Positions 1-7,518 of a stretch of DNA of 26,555 nt are shown in pieces. The first letter of the stretch is position 1, and each line of letters starts with the position of its first letter. Below the pieces are notes generated by a model. It made no database searches, was not told the DNA's origin, and worked only from the letters and a program-made list of their open reading frames with translations. A program made the translations under genes and the position numbers. The stretch covers positions 1-26,555 of the forward strand of contig USCI01000030.1 of NCBI GenBank assembly GCA_900553255.1, written 5' to 3'. This stretch comes from an uncultured Oscillospiraceae bacterium (lineage in GTDB: Bacteria > Bacillota > Clostridia > Oscillospirales > Acutalibacteraceae).

Positions 1-6
1 GGTTTT

Positions 7-16
7 CCCTCCTTTC
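7..16 (-). promoter_or_regulatory. Ribosome binding site of a gene starting left of the window
   Basis: On the minus strand this reads GAAAGGAGGG followed by AAAACC to the window edge, a near-perfect Shine-Dalgarno for a start codon just outside. Given the excisionase-like gene immediately upstream, a site-specific integrase is the likeliest product, but none of its coding sequence is in the window. Confidence 0.5.
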
Positions 17-24
17 ATAAATTT

Positions 25-50
25 AGCCGCCCACACAACGGTGAGCGGCT
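25..50. other. Small stem-loop before the off-window gene
   Basis: AGCCGC at 25-30 pairs with GCGGCT at 45-50, extendable by three more pairs (CAC with GTG) across one mismatch, leaving a six-base loop. There is no T-run on the minus side. It lies in the leader of the gene that begins left of the window and could be a leader structure or recombination-site hairpin. Confidence 0.3.
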
Positions 51-63
51 ATGTAATGCATAT

Positions 64-100
64 GAAAAAGGCCGCTTGCTTCTTGTAAACGGCCTTTTTC
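64..100 (-). terminator. Terminator of the excisionase-like gene, probably bidirectional
   Basis: A perfect 11-bp inverted repeat, GAAAAAGGCCG (64-74) and CGGCCTTTTTC (90-100), with a 15-nt loop starts 2 bp after the stop codon of the gene at 103-345. The T-run is built into the stem on both strands, so it can stop transcripts from either side. Confidence 0.75.
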
Positions 101-102
101 TT

Positions 103-345
103 TTATACTCGTACCGATAGACACTTACTGTATTCAGCATAGTGGTCGCTCAGCACATATTCAATCACACTCACTTTGGGAATAAGATATGTGGTGTTTA
201 TGTAGAAGTGCTGTACTCGTTTTTCTCGCATAAGTTTTCTTGCGGTAGAATCGCCAATCCCTCCCAGCATTTTGCAAAAATCCGGGAGCGTAACAACATC
301 GGGATAGGCGGAATATAATTTTTCATAATGCGCTCGTGTTCGCAT
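103..345 (-). CDS. Small excisionase/HTH-like DNA-binding protein
   Basis: An 80-residue protein. The start at 345 is chosen because the minus strand reads GTGGAGGTACACT directly before that ATG, giving a good ribosome site; an upstream in-frame start at 375 lacks one. The middle (LPDFCKMLGGIGDSTARKLM) looks like the helix-turn-helix of small MerR/Xis-type proteins, followed by a basic stretch and a segment (TTYLIPKVSVIEYVL) that fits the beta-wing and final helix of excisionase-like domains. Such proteins are common beside integrases in Firmicutes elements, where they bend DNA at the attachment site to favour excision or act as small regulators. It is followed by a strong terminator and by the ribosome site of another gene, and sits about 280 bp from a truncated tRNA gene, as expected for an xis. 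The fold is judged by eye. Confidence 0.65.
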   Translation of the reverse strand: MRTRAHYEKLYSAYPDVVTLPDFCKMLGGIGDSTARKLMREKRVQHFYINTTYLIPKVSVIEYVLSDHYAEYSKCLSVRV

Positions 346-626
346 AGTGTACCTCCACGTTGTATTTCTTGTCAATGGCAGGGAAATACACTATAGTGTA
401 AAATCAAGTACGTCTGATGTTTTGGCTTTCTATATGGGAATGTCCCTCCGATGTCCCCCCATTTTCCCCCATTCTCGTCAAAAAGTAAAAAAGCGGACAA
501 AAGCAGACGCATCAGACTTTTTTCCATTATGCTCTTGAATTTTTTGTACTGGTACGTTGTTTGCGGTGTCTCTCGTTGACCTCACACCGGCGTTAAATGC
601 CTGTGAGTTCAGACTTAGGGATAAAA
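346..626. other. Noncoding attachment-proximal region with palindromes and short repeats
   Basis: No convincing gene. It contains a perfect 14-bp palindrome TACACTATAGTGTA (387-400), whose TAGTGTA half recurs at the excisionase start (345-351); an inverted pair GTCTGATG (412-419) and CATCAGAC (510-517); a tandem CCCCCATT (456-463 and 466-473); and a hairpin CTCACA/TGTGAG (581-586/602-607). These are plausible operator or integrase/excisionase arm sites. The assignment is inference from position. Confidence 0.4.
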
Positions 627-681
627 CTCAAAATCCACCGCCAGCGATGGCGTGCCGGTTCGAGTCCGGCCACCGGCACCA
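627..681 (+). tRNA. Truncated tRNA-Leu(CAA): 3' half only, candidate att site
   Basis: Seen: an anticodon loop CTCAAAA (anticodon CAA at 629-631), the 3' side of the anticodon stem (TCC), a long variable arm (CGCCA GCGA TGGCG) typical of class II tRNAs, a T-arm GCCGG-TTCGAGT-CCGGC, the acceptor 3' strand CACCGGC, discriminator A and an encoded CCA ending at 681. The 5' half is missing: bases before the loop (GGGATAAA) do not pair with the 3' anticodon strand, and no D-arm or GCCGGTG acceptor strand precedes it. It therefore cannot give a functional tRNA. The best reading is the displaced 3' end of a tRNA-Leu gene left by element integration. The exact crossover base cannot be fixed from one end. 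Confidence 0.8.
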
Positions 682-686
682 GACCT

Positions 687-727
687 GCGGCCGGCAATTC
701 GTGATGAGTTGCCGGCCGCTTTTTATT
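687..727 (+). terminator. Rho-independent terminator after the tRNA-Leu fragment
   Basis: GCGGCCGGCAA (687-697) pairs perfectly with TTGCCGGCCGC (709-719) around an 11-nt loop, followed by TTTTT then ATTATG. It begins six bases after the tRNA CCA end, as expected for the native terminator of the tRNA gene. Confidence 0.85.
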
Positions 728-777
728 ATGTGGCTCGACCATAAGCGGGATCATTTTTTCTCACCCTTACCGACCTG

Positions 778-815
778 CGGTGAGCAATTCGCAATGAATT
801 GCTCACCGTTTTTTT
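778..815 (+). terminator. Second tandem rho-independent terminator
   Basis: CGGTGAGCAATTC (778-790) pairs perfectly with GAATTGCTCACCG (796-808) around a 5-nt loop, followed by seven T residues. It is the second copy of the duplicated terminator unit. Confidence 0.85.
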
Positions 816-868
816 ATTATGTGGCTCGACCAGGAGTGATGCCTTTTTCGTCAACCGAACGCAAGCCC

Positions 869-906
869 AACAGCCCGCCCCTTTCAATACAAGGGGGCGG
901 GCTGTT
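869..906. terminator. GC-rich hairpin closing the convergent operon
   Basis: AACAGCCCGCCCC (869-881) pairs with GGGGCGGGCTGTT (894-906). On the plus side it runs into CTTTCTTCTT, U-rich enough for termination; on the minus side, about 30 bp past the stop of the gene at 936, the U-run is poor. It is the only strong structure after the minus-strand operon, so it may serve both directions. Confidence 0.55.
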
Positions 907-935
907 CTTTCTTCTTCCCGTTTTCCCGGAAAAAC

Positions 936-3900
936 TCATGCGGGCGCTGTGTATACCCGCAGGTCCACCGGCTGCGCCGCCGGGAAAGGCAGTGTCCATT
1001 CCGCCTGCCCCTCGATCGTGCGGCTTTCGCCTTCCACCGTCACCGTCACCGGCCGGTCGGCCGAAAAACAGAGCACCGTATCCGCCGCCGCACACACCCG
1101 GTAATCCGCGAACCCGTCGCCCACGCCCTCGCGGGTGATCGAGGCGGCCGGATCCGCCGTCCAGAAAAAGCCGCCGTCAAAAACGGAAATCTCCCGCATA
1201 GCCCCCTCGCGCACCGACGTCTCCAGCCGGGCGGACGGGGTTTGCAGCACGACCGCCTTTTCATTTCCTTCCCGCGTCCAGTCGGTATTCAGCAGGTAAA
1301 CCTTGTCCGCCTGCCCGTCCTCTCCCCAGACCGAATAATACACATCCCGGCAGTCGCCGGTCACGGTCAGCCGCCTGCTGCCGTGCTCGTCCGCGAGCCG
1401 GAGCAGTACACGCGGCATCCACTCCCGCAGCGCCTCATGGCCGGGATAGGCATAGGTGCACAGCAGATACACAAAACCTCTGCCCACCGCATGGCGTACC
1501 AGAACCGGCCGGCCGGTCTCCCGATCGGTGAGCACCGGCTGCGCGCCGCGCAGGACGATATCCGCCAGGCAGCAGGGGCCGTCCTCCTGCTCATCGGTGT
1601 TCGGCAACCGGATCGGCGCCGAAACCGGGGCAGGCGCCTTTTCCAGCCAGCCCGCCTGCGCATAAACCTCCGAAAGCACCGCCGGGGATTTTCCCCGGAT
1701 CTCCACCCCGCAGAGTGCTTCCACCCGTCCCCCGGCATACAGCCGCAGATCATCCATGTCCGCCAGGAATTCGCGGTCGACCCGGGTGGTGAGATGCGGC
1801 ACACTCAAAAACAGGGTGCCGCCCTGCTGCACATATCCCAGCAGCTTGCGGTAATCCCCGCCGTCCGCCTCCATCGTGTGCCAGTCCAGCATCAGGATCA
1901 GCCGGTAATCGTTGAGCACCGCATCCGGCGCTTCCACCGGCAGGAAATCATACTCCCCGAACGGATTTCCGCTGAAAAACTTCCGGGTTTTGTCCGTCTG
2001 CTGGTTCAGCGGCGTGAGGAACATGCCGGGAGACAGCGTTTCCAGCAGATGCAGCCCCTTTTCGCATTGCCGGTAACCCCAGCTCCAGCGCTGGTTGCCG
2101 GTATGGCTCCAGACCGGATAGTTTTCATTGACAAACGCCTCTTCTTCGCCGCTGCCGTTATTCGCCGCGCTCAGCCCGCTGACCGGCGGCGCATAGCGGC
2201 CCTGCAGCACCGCAATATCCACCAGCGGCCGGCCGCGGCGGGGATGGGTGGCGGCATATTTATAAAACGCCTGCATCACCGCCGTTTTGCGCGCGGGCAG
2301 GTAATCCCCCGCCGTCATCTTGTTATATTTGAAATACTGGAACTGGCTGTCCTCCTCAAAGACGAAGCCCGCCCCCATCATCCAGGACAGGTATACCCCC
2401 AGATAATACCGGCGTATCCCGTATTCCAGCTCCGGCTGAGCGTTGTGCTGAGAGGCGATATGCACCCCCCACAGGGATTTGCCGAACGCTTTGGCCGCGC
2501 CGCGGGCGTTAGGCAGGATCAGCATATGATGCCCCACGAAGGTCTCGTGACGCAGGATATCAAACCCTGCCATATAGGCATACCGGCTGCCGCCGCTGGC
2601 ATCCCCGACCGCGACCGGCACCCCCTCCACACGGAAGGCGTCCGCGACCTGCCGCAGGATTTCCACCGCCGCGTCCCGGGCCTCTTTCATCGTATAGCCC
2701 GCGTCGCGCACCTTGTCCCGCCCGTAAAAAATACCGGTGTGTTCATGGGTGCCCACGCACAGGCAGTTTTCCGCCGCCCCGGCGGCGATCACCGCCTGCT
2801 CATCCATGATGATGGCATCGGTCAGCAGGCCGTATTCCCGGCAGAATGCCGCCGCCTCCCACAGCCTGGTCGGATACGCGCTGTCGTTGTGATAGTCCCG
2901 AAACACCGCCAGATCAGCGATTTTTTCATCCCTGATCCGTTCGAGCAGCGGAATATAGTCGTTCGGATTGCCGGTCTGAATCTCCGCTCCCACATGGCAG
3001 GGCAGCGGATCGGCCGGCGGCTGCCAGACCTCGGGGATTTCCACCCGCAGAACCGCGCCGCTCCACCGGTCGGTAAAGGTCACCGCCACCGCCCGGCCCG
3101 CCCGGCGGGGCAGGAAGCAGAACGTGTGCTTTCCCTTTGGCAAGACGCGGATGCGTTCCTCGTTGACCCCGATGCAGTTGATATCCGCGATCTGCTGCCG
3201 CAGGGGATGGGTGCTGACCGTTTGGGGGGACATGGCGAATGCCAAGTCCTCCGGATCGTAATCGATCTCCACCCGGGCGGACAGCGCATTGACCCGCAGC
3301 GTGACGGCAGTCTGCCGCCCCACCACCGCCCAGGCGGGACATCCCGCCGGCTCCAGCACCGGACAATCCTTTTTCCGCACGCCGATCAGCGGCACCAGCA
3401 CGGTGCAGCGCTCGTCCCGGTTATGCAGGACGAGCCGTTCCACCCGCTCGTCGGTCTCGCGCGCTTCCACCTCGATGAGGATCTCCTCCAGAAACTGGGA
3501 GGAAACATCGTGATACATCGTAAACCGGGTGTTGCTCCACACCGGCCGGCCGTTGAGGCACAAATCAAAATGCGGCACATCCCGCCGCGGACACTCCTCC
3601 TCCGGATCCCCGCACAGCAGGAACTGCAGGCGGAGCTGCAGGCGGGTGCCCGCCGACAGCACGAGATTTTCCGGGGAAAGGGTCAGTTCCTCGCCCGGCG
3701 CCATCGCCCGGCCCCGGACGCCGAACCAGTCTTTTTCCCGGCCGCCGGCAAGATCGCCGCCAAAATACACCCGTTCCTCCGGCGGGAATTCCTGTCTGTA
3801 CCAGGGTTCCTCCCCCTCCGCGTGGATCAGCGCCATCGAATAGGTGCCGCCCACCAGCCTGCTGACGTGCTTCTTTTCCGCCAGTTCGCCCGCGGTAACG

Positions 3901-4199
3901 CACAGATCCCCCATCGCGGTATGCAAGCACAGCCGGGTGTTTTTGTCTCCCTGTGCGATCACGCGGATGCCTTCAAACCAGTTCTGCACTACCGAGGTGA
4001 ACGCCGTTTCACCGTACGGCTCATAGCGGCGGCTGCGCACAAAGGGACCCCAGTCGTCAAAGGCAAACACCATTTTCTGCGTATCGGTCAGCTGTCCGTT
4101 TTCCACCGACACGCTGCCGCTGAAATCGTATACCGGGAGATATTTTTTGCCGAAATACCCCGTCCAGCTTCCCCAGCTGAAATCACAAACAATCCGCAT
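936..4199 (-). CDS. Large cytoplasmic glycosidase-like protein, family not recognised
   Basis: 1087 residues. The start at 4199 has GAGGAG just upstream, overlapping the end of the GH43 gene (stop at 4202); a longer open frame to 4385 runs inside GH43 and is not used. There is no signal peptide, so it is cytoplasmic. Layout judged by eye: N-terminal beta-rich region (1-280), a second beta-sandwich (290-395), a TIM-barrel-like core (405-660) with acidic residues at likely strand ends (THEHTG 484-489, GDASGG 532-537, FEEDS 614-618), a DJ-1/amidotransferase-like alpha/beta domain (about 740-850, with YRLILMLDWHTME and GGTLFLSVPH) and a C-terminal beta-domain. This order resembles GH42-like enzymes with a trimerisation-type domain, but length and N-terminus are unusual. 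It is the last gene of the operon. Role in final oligosaccharide cleavage is inferred; the substrate is unknown. Confidence 0.7.
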   Translation of the reverse strand: MRIVCDFSWGSWTGYFGKKYLPVYDFSGSVSVENGQLTDTQKMVFAFDDWGPFVRSRRYEPYGETAFTSVVQNWFEGIRVIAQGDKNTRLCLHTAMGDLCVTAGELAEKKHVSRLVGGTYSMALIHAEGEEPWYRQEFPPEERVYFGGDLAGGREKDWFGVRGRAMAPGEELTLSPENLVLSAGTRLQLRLQFLLCGDPEEECPRRDVPHFDLCLNGRPVWSNTRFTMYHDVSSQFLEEILIEVEARETDERVERLVLHNRDERCTVLVPLIGVRKKDCPVLEPAGCPAWAVVGRQTAVTLRVNALSARVEIDYDPEDLAFAMSPQTVSTHPLRQQIADINCIGVNEERIRVLPKGKHTFCFLPRRAGRAVAVTFTDRWSGAVLRVEIPEVWQPPADPLPCHVGAEIQTGNPNDYIPLLERIRDEKIADLAVFRDYHNDSAYPTRLWEAAAFCREYGLLTDAIIMDEQAVIAAGAAENCLCVGTHEHTGIFYGRDKVRDAGYTMKEARDAAVEILRQVADAFRVEGVPVAVGDASGGSRYAYMAGFDILRHETFVGHHMLILPNARGAAKAFGKSLWGVHIASQHNAQPELEYGIRRYYLGVYLSWMMGAGFVFEEDSQFQYFKYNKMTAGDYLPARKTAVMQAFYKYAATHPRRGRPLVDIAVLQGRYAPPVSGLSAANNGSGEEEAFVNENYPVWSHTGNQRWSWGYRQCEKGLHLLETLSPGMFLTPLNQQTDKTRKFFSGNPFGEYDFLPVEAPDAVLNDYRLILMLDWHTMEADGGDYRKLLGYVQQGGTLFLSVPHLTTRVDREFLADMDDLRLYAGGRVEALCGVEIRGKSPAVLSEVYAQAGWLEKAPAPVSAPIRLPNTDEQEDGPCCLADIVLRGAQPVLTDRETGRPVLVRHAVGRGFVYLLCTYAYPGHEALREWMPRVLLRLADEHGSRRLTVTGDCRDVYYSVWGEDGQADKVYLLNTDWTREGNEKAVVLQTPSARLETSVREGAMREISVFDGGFFWTADPAASITREGVGDGFADYRVCAAADTVLCFSADRPVTVTVEGESRTIEGQAEWTLPFPAAQPVDLRVYTAPA

Positions 4200-4201
4200 A
4201 C

Positions 4202-5647
4202 TCAGAACTCCTCTTGCCCGGGACACAGGCCGAACGCGGTGAAGCTGATGACCGCCGGCTGAATGCCCGCCGGCGCGCCCAGGATCTCCAGACGGATTTC
4301 TTTTGAACGCACCACCTTTTCCAGCGGCCGGTAATCGATCGTCAGCTCGGTATCGTTTTCGGAAGCATCCAGCACCGTTTCCCATCCGCCGTCCGGATTC
4401 CGGGTCAAAATCCGGTAACGCATCGGCCCGGGCAGCACCCCGGCGTCGTAATCAAGCCCGATCTCCCGCCAGATGATGCGCACCGCGTACAGCTCAAACG
4501 CCGTGCCGGTGTGCACCGTCAGATGAGGATGGAGGTCGTCGGCGGACGGCTGCCACCAGGTCAGCAGGCTGTCATCGGTGGCATACAGGGCATCCCGTCC
4601 CGGCGCCGCACTCGACGCCGACGTTCCCCGCCGGAACGTGACCGGCAGCAGGCCGCAGCCGTTGCCCATCTCCGGCAGCGCGGTCAGCCCCGGCGCCCAC
4701 TGCGGAATTTCGGTCGCTTCCCGGACATACAGGTTGCCCTGCTCGTCAATGCCCAGCGGATCCATCCCGATGCGCCGTTCGGCGTTATGATGATAGCAAA
4801 GGGTACAGGTATAGAATGCCCACAGCGTTTTCCCCGGTCCCTCTACGATCGAGCCGTGACCAGGGCCGCGGACAATGCCGTATTTCTTGGACAGAATCGG
4901 GTTGTTTTCCTGATACCGGAACGGCCCCAGCGGGCCTTTTCCCCGGTAAGCTCCCATCGCATAGGTGCTGAACTCGGTACCGGGCGCGCAGTAGGTGAGA
5001 TAATACTCCTCCCCGTGCTTGAACATCCAGCAGCCCTCCACAAAGCTGTGGGTGCTGTCCTCGTTCCACTCCCCGATCCGCTCCCAGATATGCGCCGGAT
5101 CGTAGCGAAACAGCTCCACCGGTTCCCCCAGGAAACGGCAGGGATTTTCCGGGTCGAGCTCCACCCCGTAAATGGGAGAGCCGCCGCCCCAGTAAATATA
5201 CAGCCGGCCGTCATCATCCGAAAACAGCATGGGATCCAGCATAATCATGGTATTGCCCTGCCGGTCCTCAAAGTGGCCGATGCAGGTAAACGGCCCTAAG
5301 GGGCTGTCCGACACCCAAAGCTCCGGGTTGCCGCTGGCCGTCAGCCAGTACCGCCCGGCGTGCCGGATCACCGTGGGGGCGTAGCCGATGTCCTCCGGCT
5401 CCAGCCGCACATGCGTCCAGTTGGCAAAATCCTCGCTGACATACGCCATCCCGCAGGAGGAATAGAGATACCACTTTCCCCCGTCATACAGCACGGTAGG
5501 ATCCGCCGTCTCCCGGAAATCCGGCATGTTCGGGCAGCTTTGCGGGCGATCCTTACGGCAGGCATACCCCCGGGGATAATCCGGCAAGGGCAGCGGATTG
5601 CAATAGCTGACGCCATTCGCCAGCGGTTTTCCACGTTCCAGACGCAT
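4202..5647 (-). CDS. GH43 family glycosidase with C-terminal discoidin/CBM32-like domain
   Basis: 481 residues, start at 5647 preceded by GAGGAGG. It has no signal peptide, so it should act in the cytoplasm. The five-bladed GH43 propeller occupies about 15-320. The inverting triad is visible: general base D49 in ETADPTVLYDGGKWYLYSS, pKa modulator D138 in MIMLDPMLFSDDDGRLYIYWGG, and general acid E204 in SFVEGCWMFKHGEEYYLTYC. The propeller histidine is in GPGHGS (261-266). Residues 340-475 form a beta-sandwich like an F5/8 type C domain. GH43 enzymes are mostly beta-xylosidases, alpha-L-arabinofuranosidases or arabinanases, with some galactan-active members; the exact substrate cannot be read. 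A carbohydrate-binding-like domain on a cytoplasmic enzyme suggests help with oligosaccharide positioning. It lies 13 bp after the DUF4838 gene and next to the 1087-residue enzyme. Confidence 0.9.
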   Translation of the reverse strand: MRLERGKPLANGVSYCNPLPLPDYPRGYACRKDRPQSCPNMPDFRETADPTVLYDGGKWYLYSSCGMAYVSEDFANWTHVRLEPEDIGYAPTVIRHAGRYWLTASGNPELWVSDSPLGPFTCIGHFEDRQGNTMIMLDPMLFSDDDGRLYIYWGGGSPIYGVELDPENPCRFLGEPVELFRYDPAHIWERIGEWNEDSTHSFVEGCWMFKHGEEYYLTYCAPGTEFSTYAMGAYRGKGPLGPFRYQENNPILSKKYGIVRGPGHGSIVEGPGKTLWAFYTCTLCYHHNAERRIGMDPLGIDEQGNLYVREATEIPQWAPGLTALPEMGNGCGLLPVTFRRGTSASSAAPGRDALYATDDSLLTWWQPSADDLHPHLTVHTGTAFELYAVRIIWREIGLDYDAGVLPGPMRYRILTRNPDGGWETVLDASENDTELTIDYRPLEKVVRSKEIRLEILGAPAGIQPAVISFTAFGLCPGQEEF

Positions 5648-5660
5648 AAAAAATTCCTCC

Positions 5661-7505
5661 TCAATCCTTTTTCAGCTTTGCCAGCCATTCCCGGCAGTGG
5701 CCTACCTCCAGGCCGCCGAAGCGCTGTTCTAGGGAAAGCGCCTTTTTCAGCCATTCCGCAGCCTCTTCCCGCCGTCCCTCCAGCAGGCAGACCTGTGCTG
5801 CGTACTGACAGCCGAGCGAGGCCGTTTTATCCCGCAGATAACCGAAGCAGGCCAAAAAGTCCCGCCACAGGGCCGGTTCCTCCGGCTCCCCCGCACATTC
5901 GGCGGCAGCGAGTGCCTGCCACAGCTGTGCGGCCGCCTGTTCGCAGGCGGCATGCGCCTCCCCGGTCAGCGCAGCGTTGTCCTCCTGCGGATCCCAGGGG
6001 TGCACCCGTGTTTTCCCTGTGCCGTTCATGGAAAAATCGTCCCGGTACCAGGGATCGCACACCCGCAGCTTGAACATGGCGGTGGAAAAGCGGGTCAACG
6101 GGGCAAGCGCCGTTTCCGCCTGTTTCAGCAGCGTCCGTCCCGCATCAGCCAGCGGGCCAAAGCAGGCGCGGGTATAGGCCTCCAGCGGCTCCTCACCGGC
6201 CGCGTTCTCCCACATATACCGCCCCGTCAGATACAGATTCAGCCAGTCCACCCACGCATCCGTCGGCCGTTCCGTTTCGGCGCCGTTCTCCCCGACGACC
6301 TCCCGCATTACCTCGATGGAAGAAGCGTACGGAAAATGCAGGGCCACCACGGCATCGATGCCCAGTGCGGAAAATGCCGCCAGGTCGTCCGGAATCCTTT
6401 GGGAAAGCGGCGGAAGCAAAGTGCCCATCATCCAGTGGTCGGCATAGTATTCAAACACCGAAAACGGAGCACCGTTTTTCTTCTGCCGCTCACTCCAGCG
6501 CAAAAAGGCCTGCCGGAACCGCTCCTGAAAGGCATCCTGCGGCGCATGCAGCGCATGGGCATAGTCGCGCCCCCAGCAGGCCAGCATGCAGCCGCCCGCT
6601 TCCTGCCGGGGAAGGGTCTCCAGCATGGACCACTCCAGTGCCGCATTGTAAGCGATGGCCGAAAGTTCCATCGCCACCTCTTCCCGGCGCAGGTGCCCGC
6701 AGACGGCTTCCACCCCGTCCCAATAGATATCCGCGAACCGCCGTACGCGGCAGCGTTCGCATTCACAAAGCTCGGCGTTATCGTTGAACATCAGCGCTCC
6801 GGAACGGATACCGGGGTTCCGGCGGCAGTATTCCGCCAGACTGCGGCCGAGCTCCGCGAGAAAGCCGGGATGCGAATAGCACATCTGGGTGGGGATCCGT
6901 TTGCCGTTCCGCAGGGCAAACCACTCCGGATGCGCAGCAAAGTGGCGCTCAGCCGGAACCAGGAAGCCGATATCATGGCCGCACAGGCAGACCTCCATCC
7001 CCCTCTTTTCCAGCTCCGGCCACATGACAGCCTTATTTTCTTCCCACAACCGGGCGCTGAGAGCATAGGTGTTATAGCCCCATTTGGCCAGCCGGTCGAT
7101 CGGCTCGGCACAGTCGAGCGGCATATCCGGCGTATACGCCCGCGTTTTGAAGCGGCCCCGGTCCGAAAAGCTCTGAAAGGGCAGCTTTCCCGGAGGGATA
7201 CGGGGAATCTGCTCAAGCGCCGGCGGCCGGATAAACGCCACCCCCAGCACTTTCCGGCAAAAACCGTAGACCCCGTAAAGCACCGCACGCGGATTGGCGC
7301 CGCGTATCTCCACCTCCGGCGCACGGCAGACGACCGAAAACCCGTCCCGGCCGTCGTCCAGCGCCGGATCCACCCGCAGCGCAAATCCGCCCGTCCCCGC
7401 CGTCAGTTCCACGCCGGTGACCGCGCGATAATATTTCGTAAGCTCCGCCGCCGCGAAGTCCAATACCGGATGCGGCTGCGCCGTCAGATACACAGGATAC
7501 TCCAC
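5661..7505 (-). CDS. DUF4838-type putative glycoside hydrolase
   Basis: 614 residues with a GTG start at 7505, supported by AAGGAG eight bases upstream. It has no signal peptide. The N-terminal 105 residues (LDFAAAELTKYYRAVTG ... VLYGVYGFCRKVLGVAFIRP) look like the alpha-glucuronidase/GH20-type N-terminal domain that precedes TIM barrels. Residues 120-480 fit a barrel, and MFNDNAELCECERC (239-252) has the CxCxxC signature typical of DUF4838 proteins. The C-terminus (500-614) is helical. DUF4838 proteins are thought to be glycosidases related to GH67/GH115-type enzymes, but I know of no settled activity. Its place between the DUF5696 lipoprotein and GH43, with 13-bp gaps on both sides, makes a cytoplasmic role in degrading imported oligosaccharide likely. 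A uronic-acid or hexosamine substrate is possible but not shown. Confidence 0.75.
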   Translation of the reverse strand: MEYPVYLTAQPHPVLDFAAAELTKYYRAVTGVELTAGTGGFALRVDPALDDGRDGFSVVCRAPEVEIRGANPRAVLYGVYGFCRKVLGVAFIRPPALEQIPRIPPGKLPFQSFSDRGRFKTRAYTPDMPLDCAEPIDRLAKWGYNTYALSARLWEENKAVMWPELEKRGMEVCLCGHDIGFLVPAERHFAAHPEWFALRNGKRIPTQMCYSHPGFLAELGRSLAEYCRRNPGIRSGALMFNDNAELCECERCRVRRFADIYWDGVEAVCGHLRREEVAMELSAIAYNAALEWSMLETLPRQEAGGCMLACWGRDYAHALHAPQDAFQERFRQAFLRWSERQKKNGAPFSVFEYYADHWMMGTLLPPLSQRIPDDLAAFSALGIDAVVALHFPYASSIEVMREVVGENGAETERPTDAWVDWLNLYLTGRYMWENAAGEEPLEAYTRACFGPLADAGRTLLKQAETALAPLTRFSTAMFKLRVCDPWYRDDFSMNGTGKTRVHPWDPQEDNAALTGEAHAACEQAAAQLWQALAAAECAGEPEEPALWRDFLACFGYLRDKTASLGCQYAAQVCLLEGRREEAAEWLKKALSLEQRFGGLEVGHCREWLAKLKKD

Positions 7506-7518
7506 TTCGCTTCTCTCC

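Larger units (their letters stand above)
1..626. mobile_element. Terminal part of an integrative element (left part outside window)
   Basis: Seen: an excisionase-like gene at 103-345, the ribosome site of another minus-strand gene running off the left edge, noncoding DNA rich in palindromes and short repeats, and an abrupt change at about 627 into the 3' half of a tRNA-Leu gene. The stretch is visibly AT-richer than the glycan locus to the right. Known: tyrosine-recombinase elements commonly insert in the 3' half of tRNA genes, rebuild a full tRNA at one end, leave the displaced 3' fragment at the other, and carry int/xis next to one end. Inference: the element extends leftward and its junction with the chromosome is the tRNA fragment. 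The integrase itself is not visible, so element type (prophage, ICE or island) cannot be told. Confidence 0.55.
682..832 (+). repeat. Tandem 90-bp duplication carrying terminator hairpins
   Basis: Two copies start with GACCTGCGG at 682 and 772. Each contains a hairpin around CAATTC, then TTTTTATTATGTGGCTCGAC and CA (711-741 region and 801-832 region). The stems have diverged in a matched way: CCGGC/GCCGG in the first copy and TGAGC/GCTCA in the second, so both arms changed together. Confidence 0.7.

Noticed and set aside
347..538. A 63-codon plus-strand frame upstream of the excisionase-like gene
   Set aside because: It has no ribosome site and overlaps palindromes and repeats that explain the region better.
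627..681. A functional intact tRNA-Leu
   Set aside because: The acceptor 5' strand, D-arm and 5' anticodon strand are absent; upstream bases do not pair.
557..1138. A 193-codon plus-strand frame over the tRNA fragment and terminators
   Set aside because: It runs through the tRNA half, two terminators and the end of the convergent gene. Its Pro/Arg-rich, low-complexity translation shows no domain.
1242..4262. A 1006-codon plus-strand frame opposite the last operon gene
   Set aside because: It is a mirror-strand shadow with the same Q/H/R-rich composition and no ribosome site or domain. The minus-strand gene has coherent domains.
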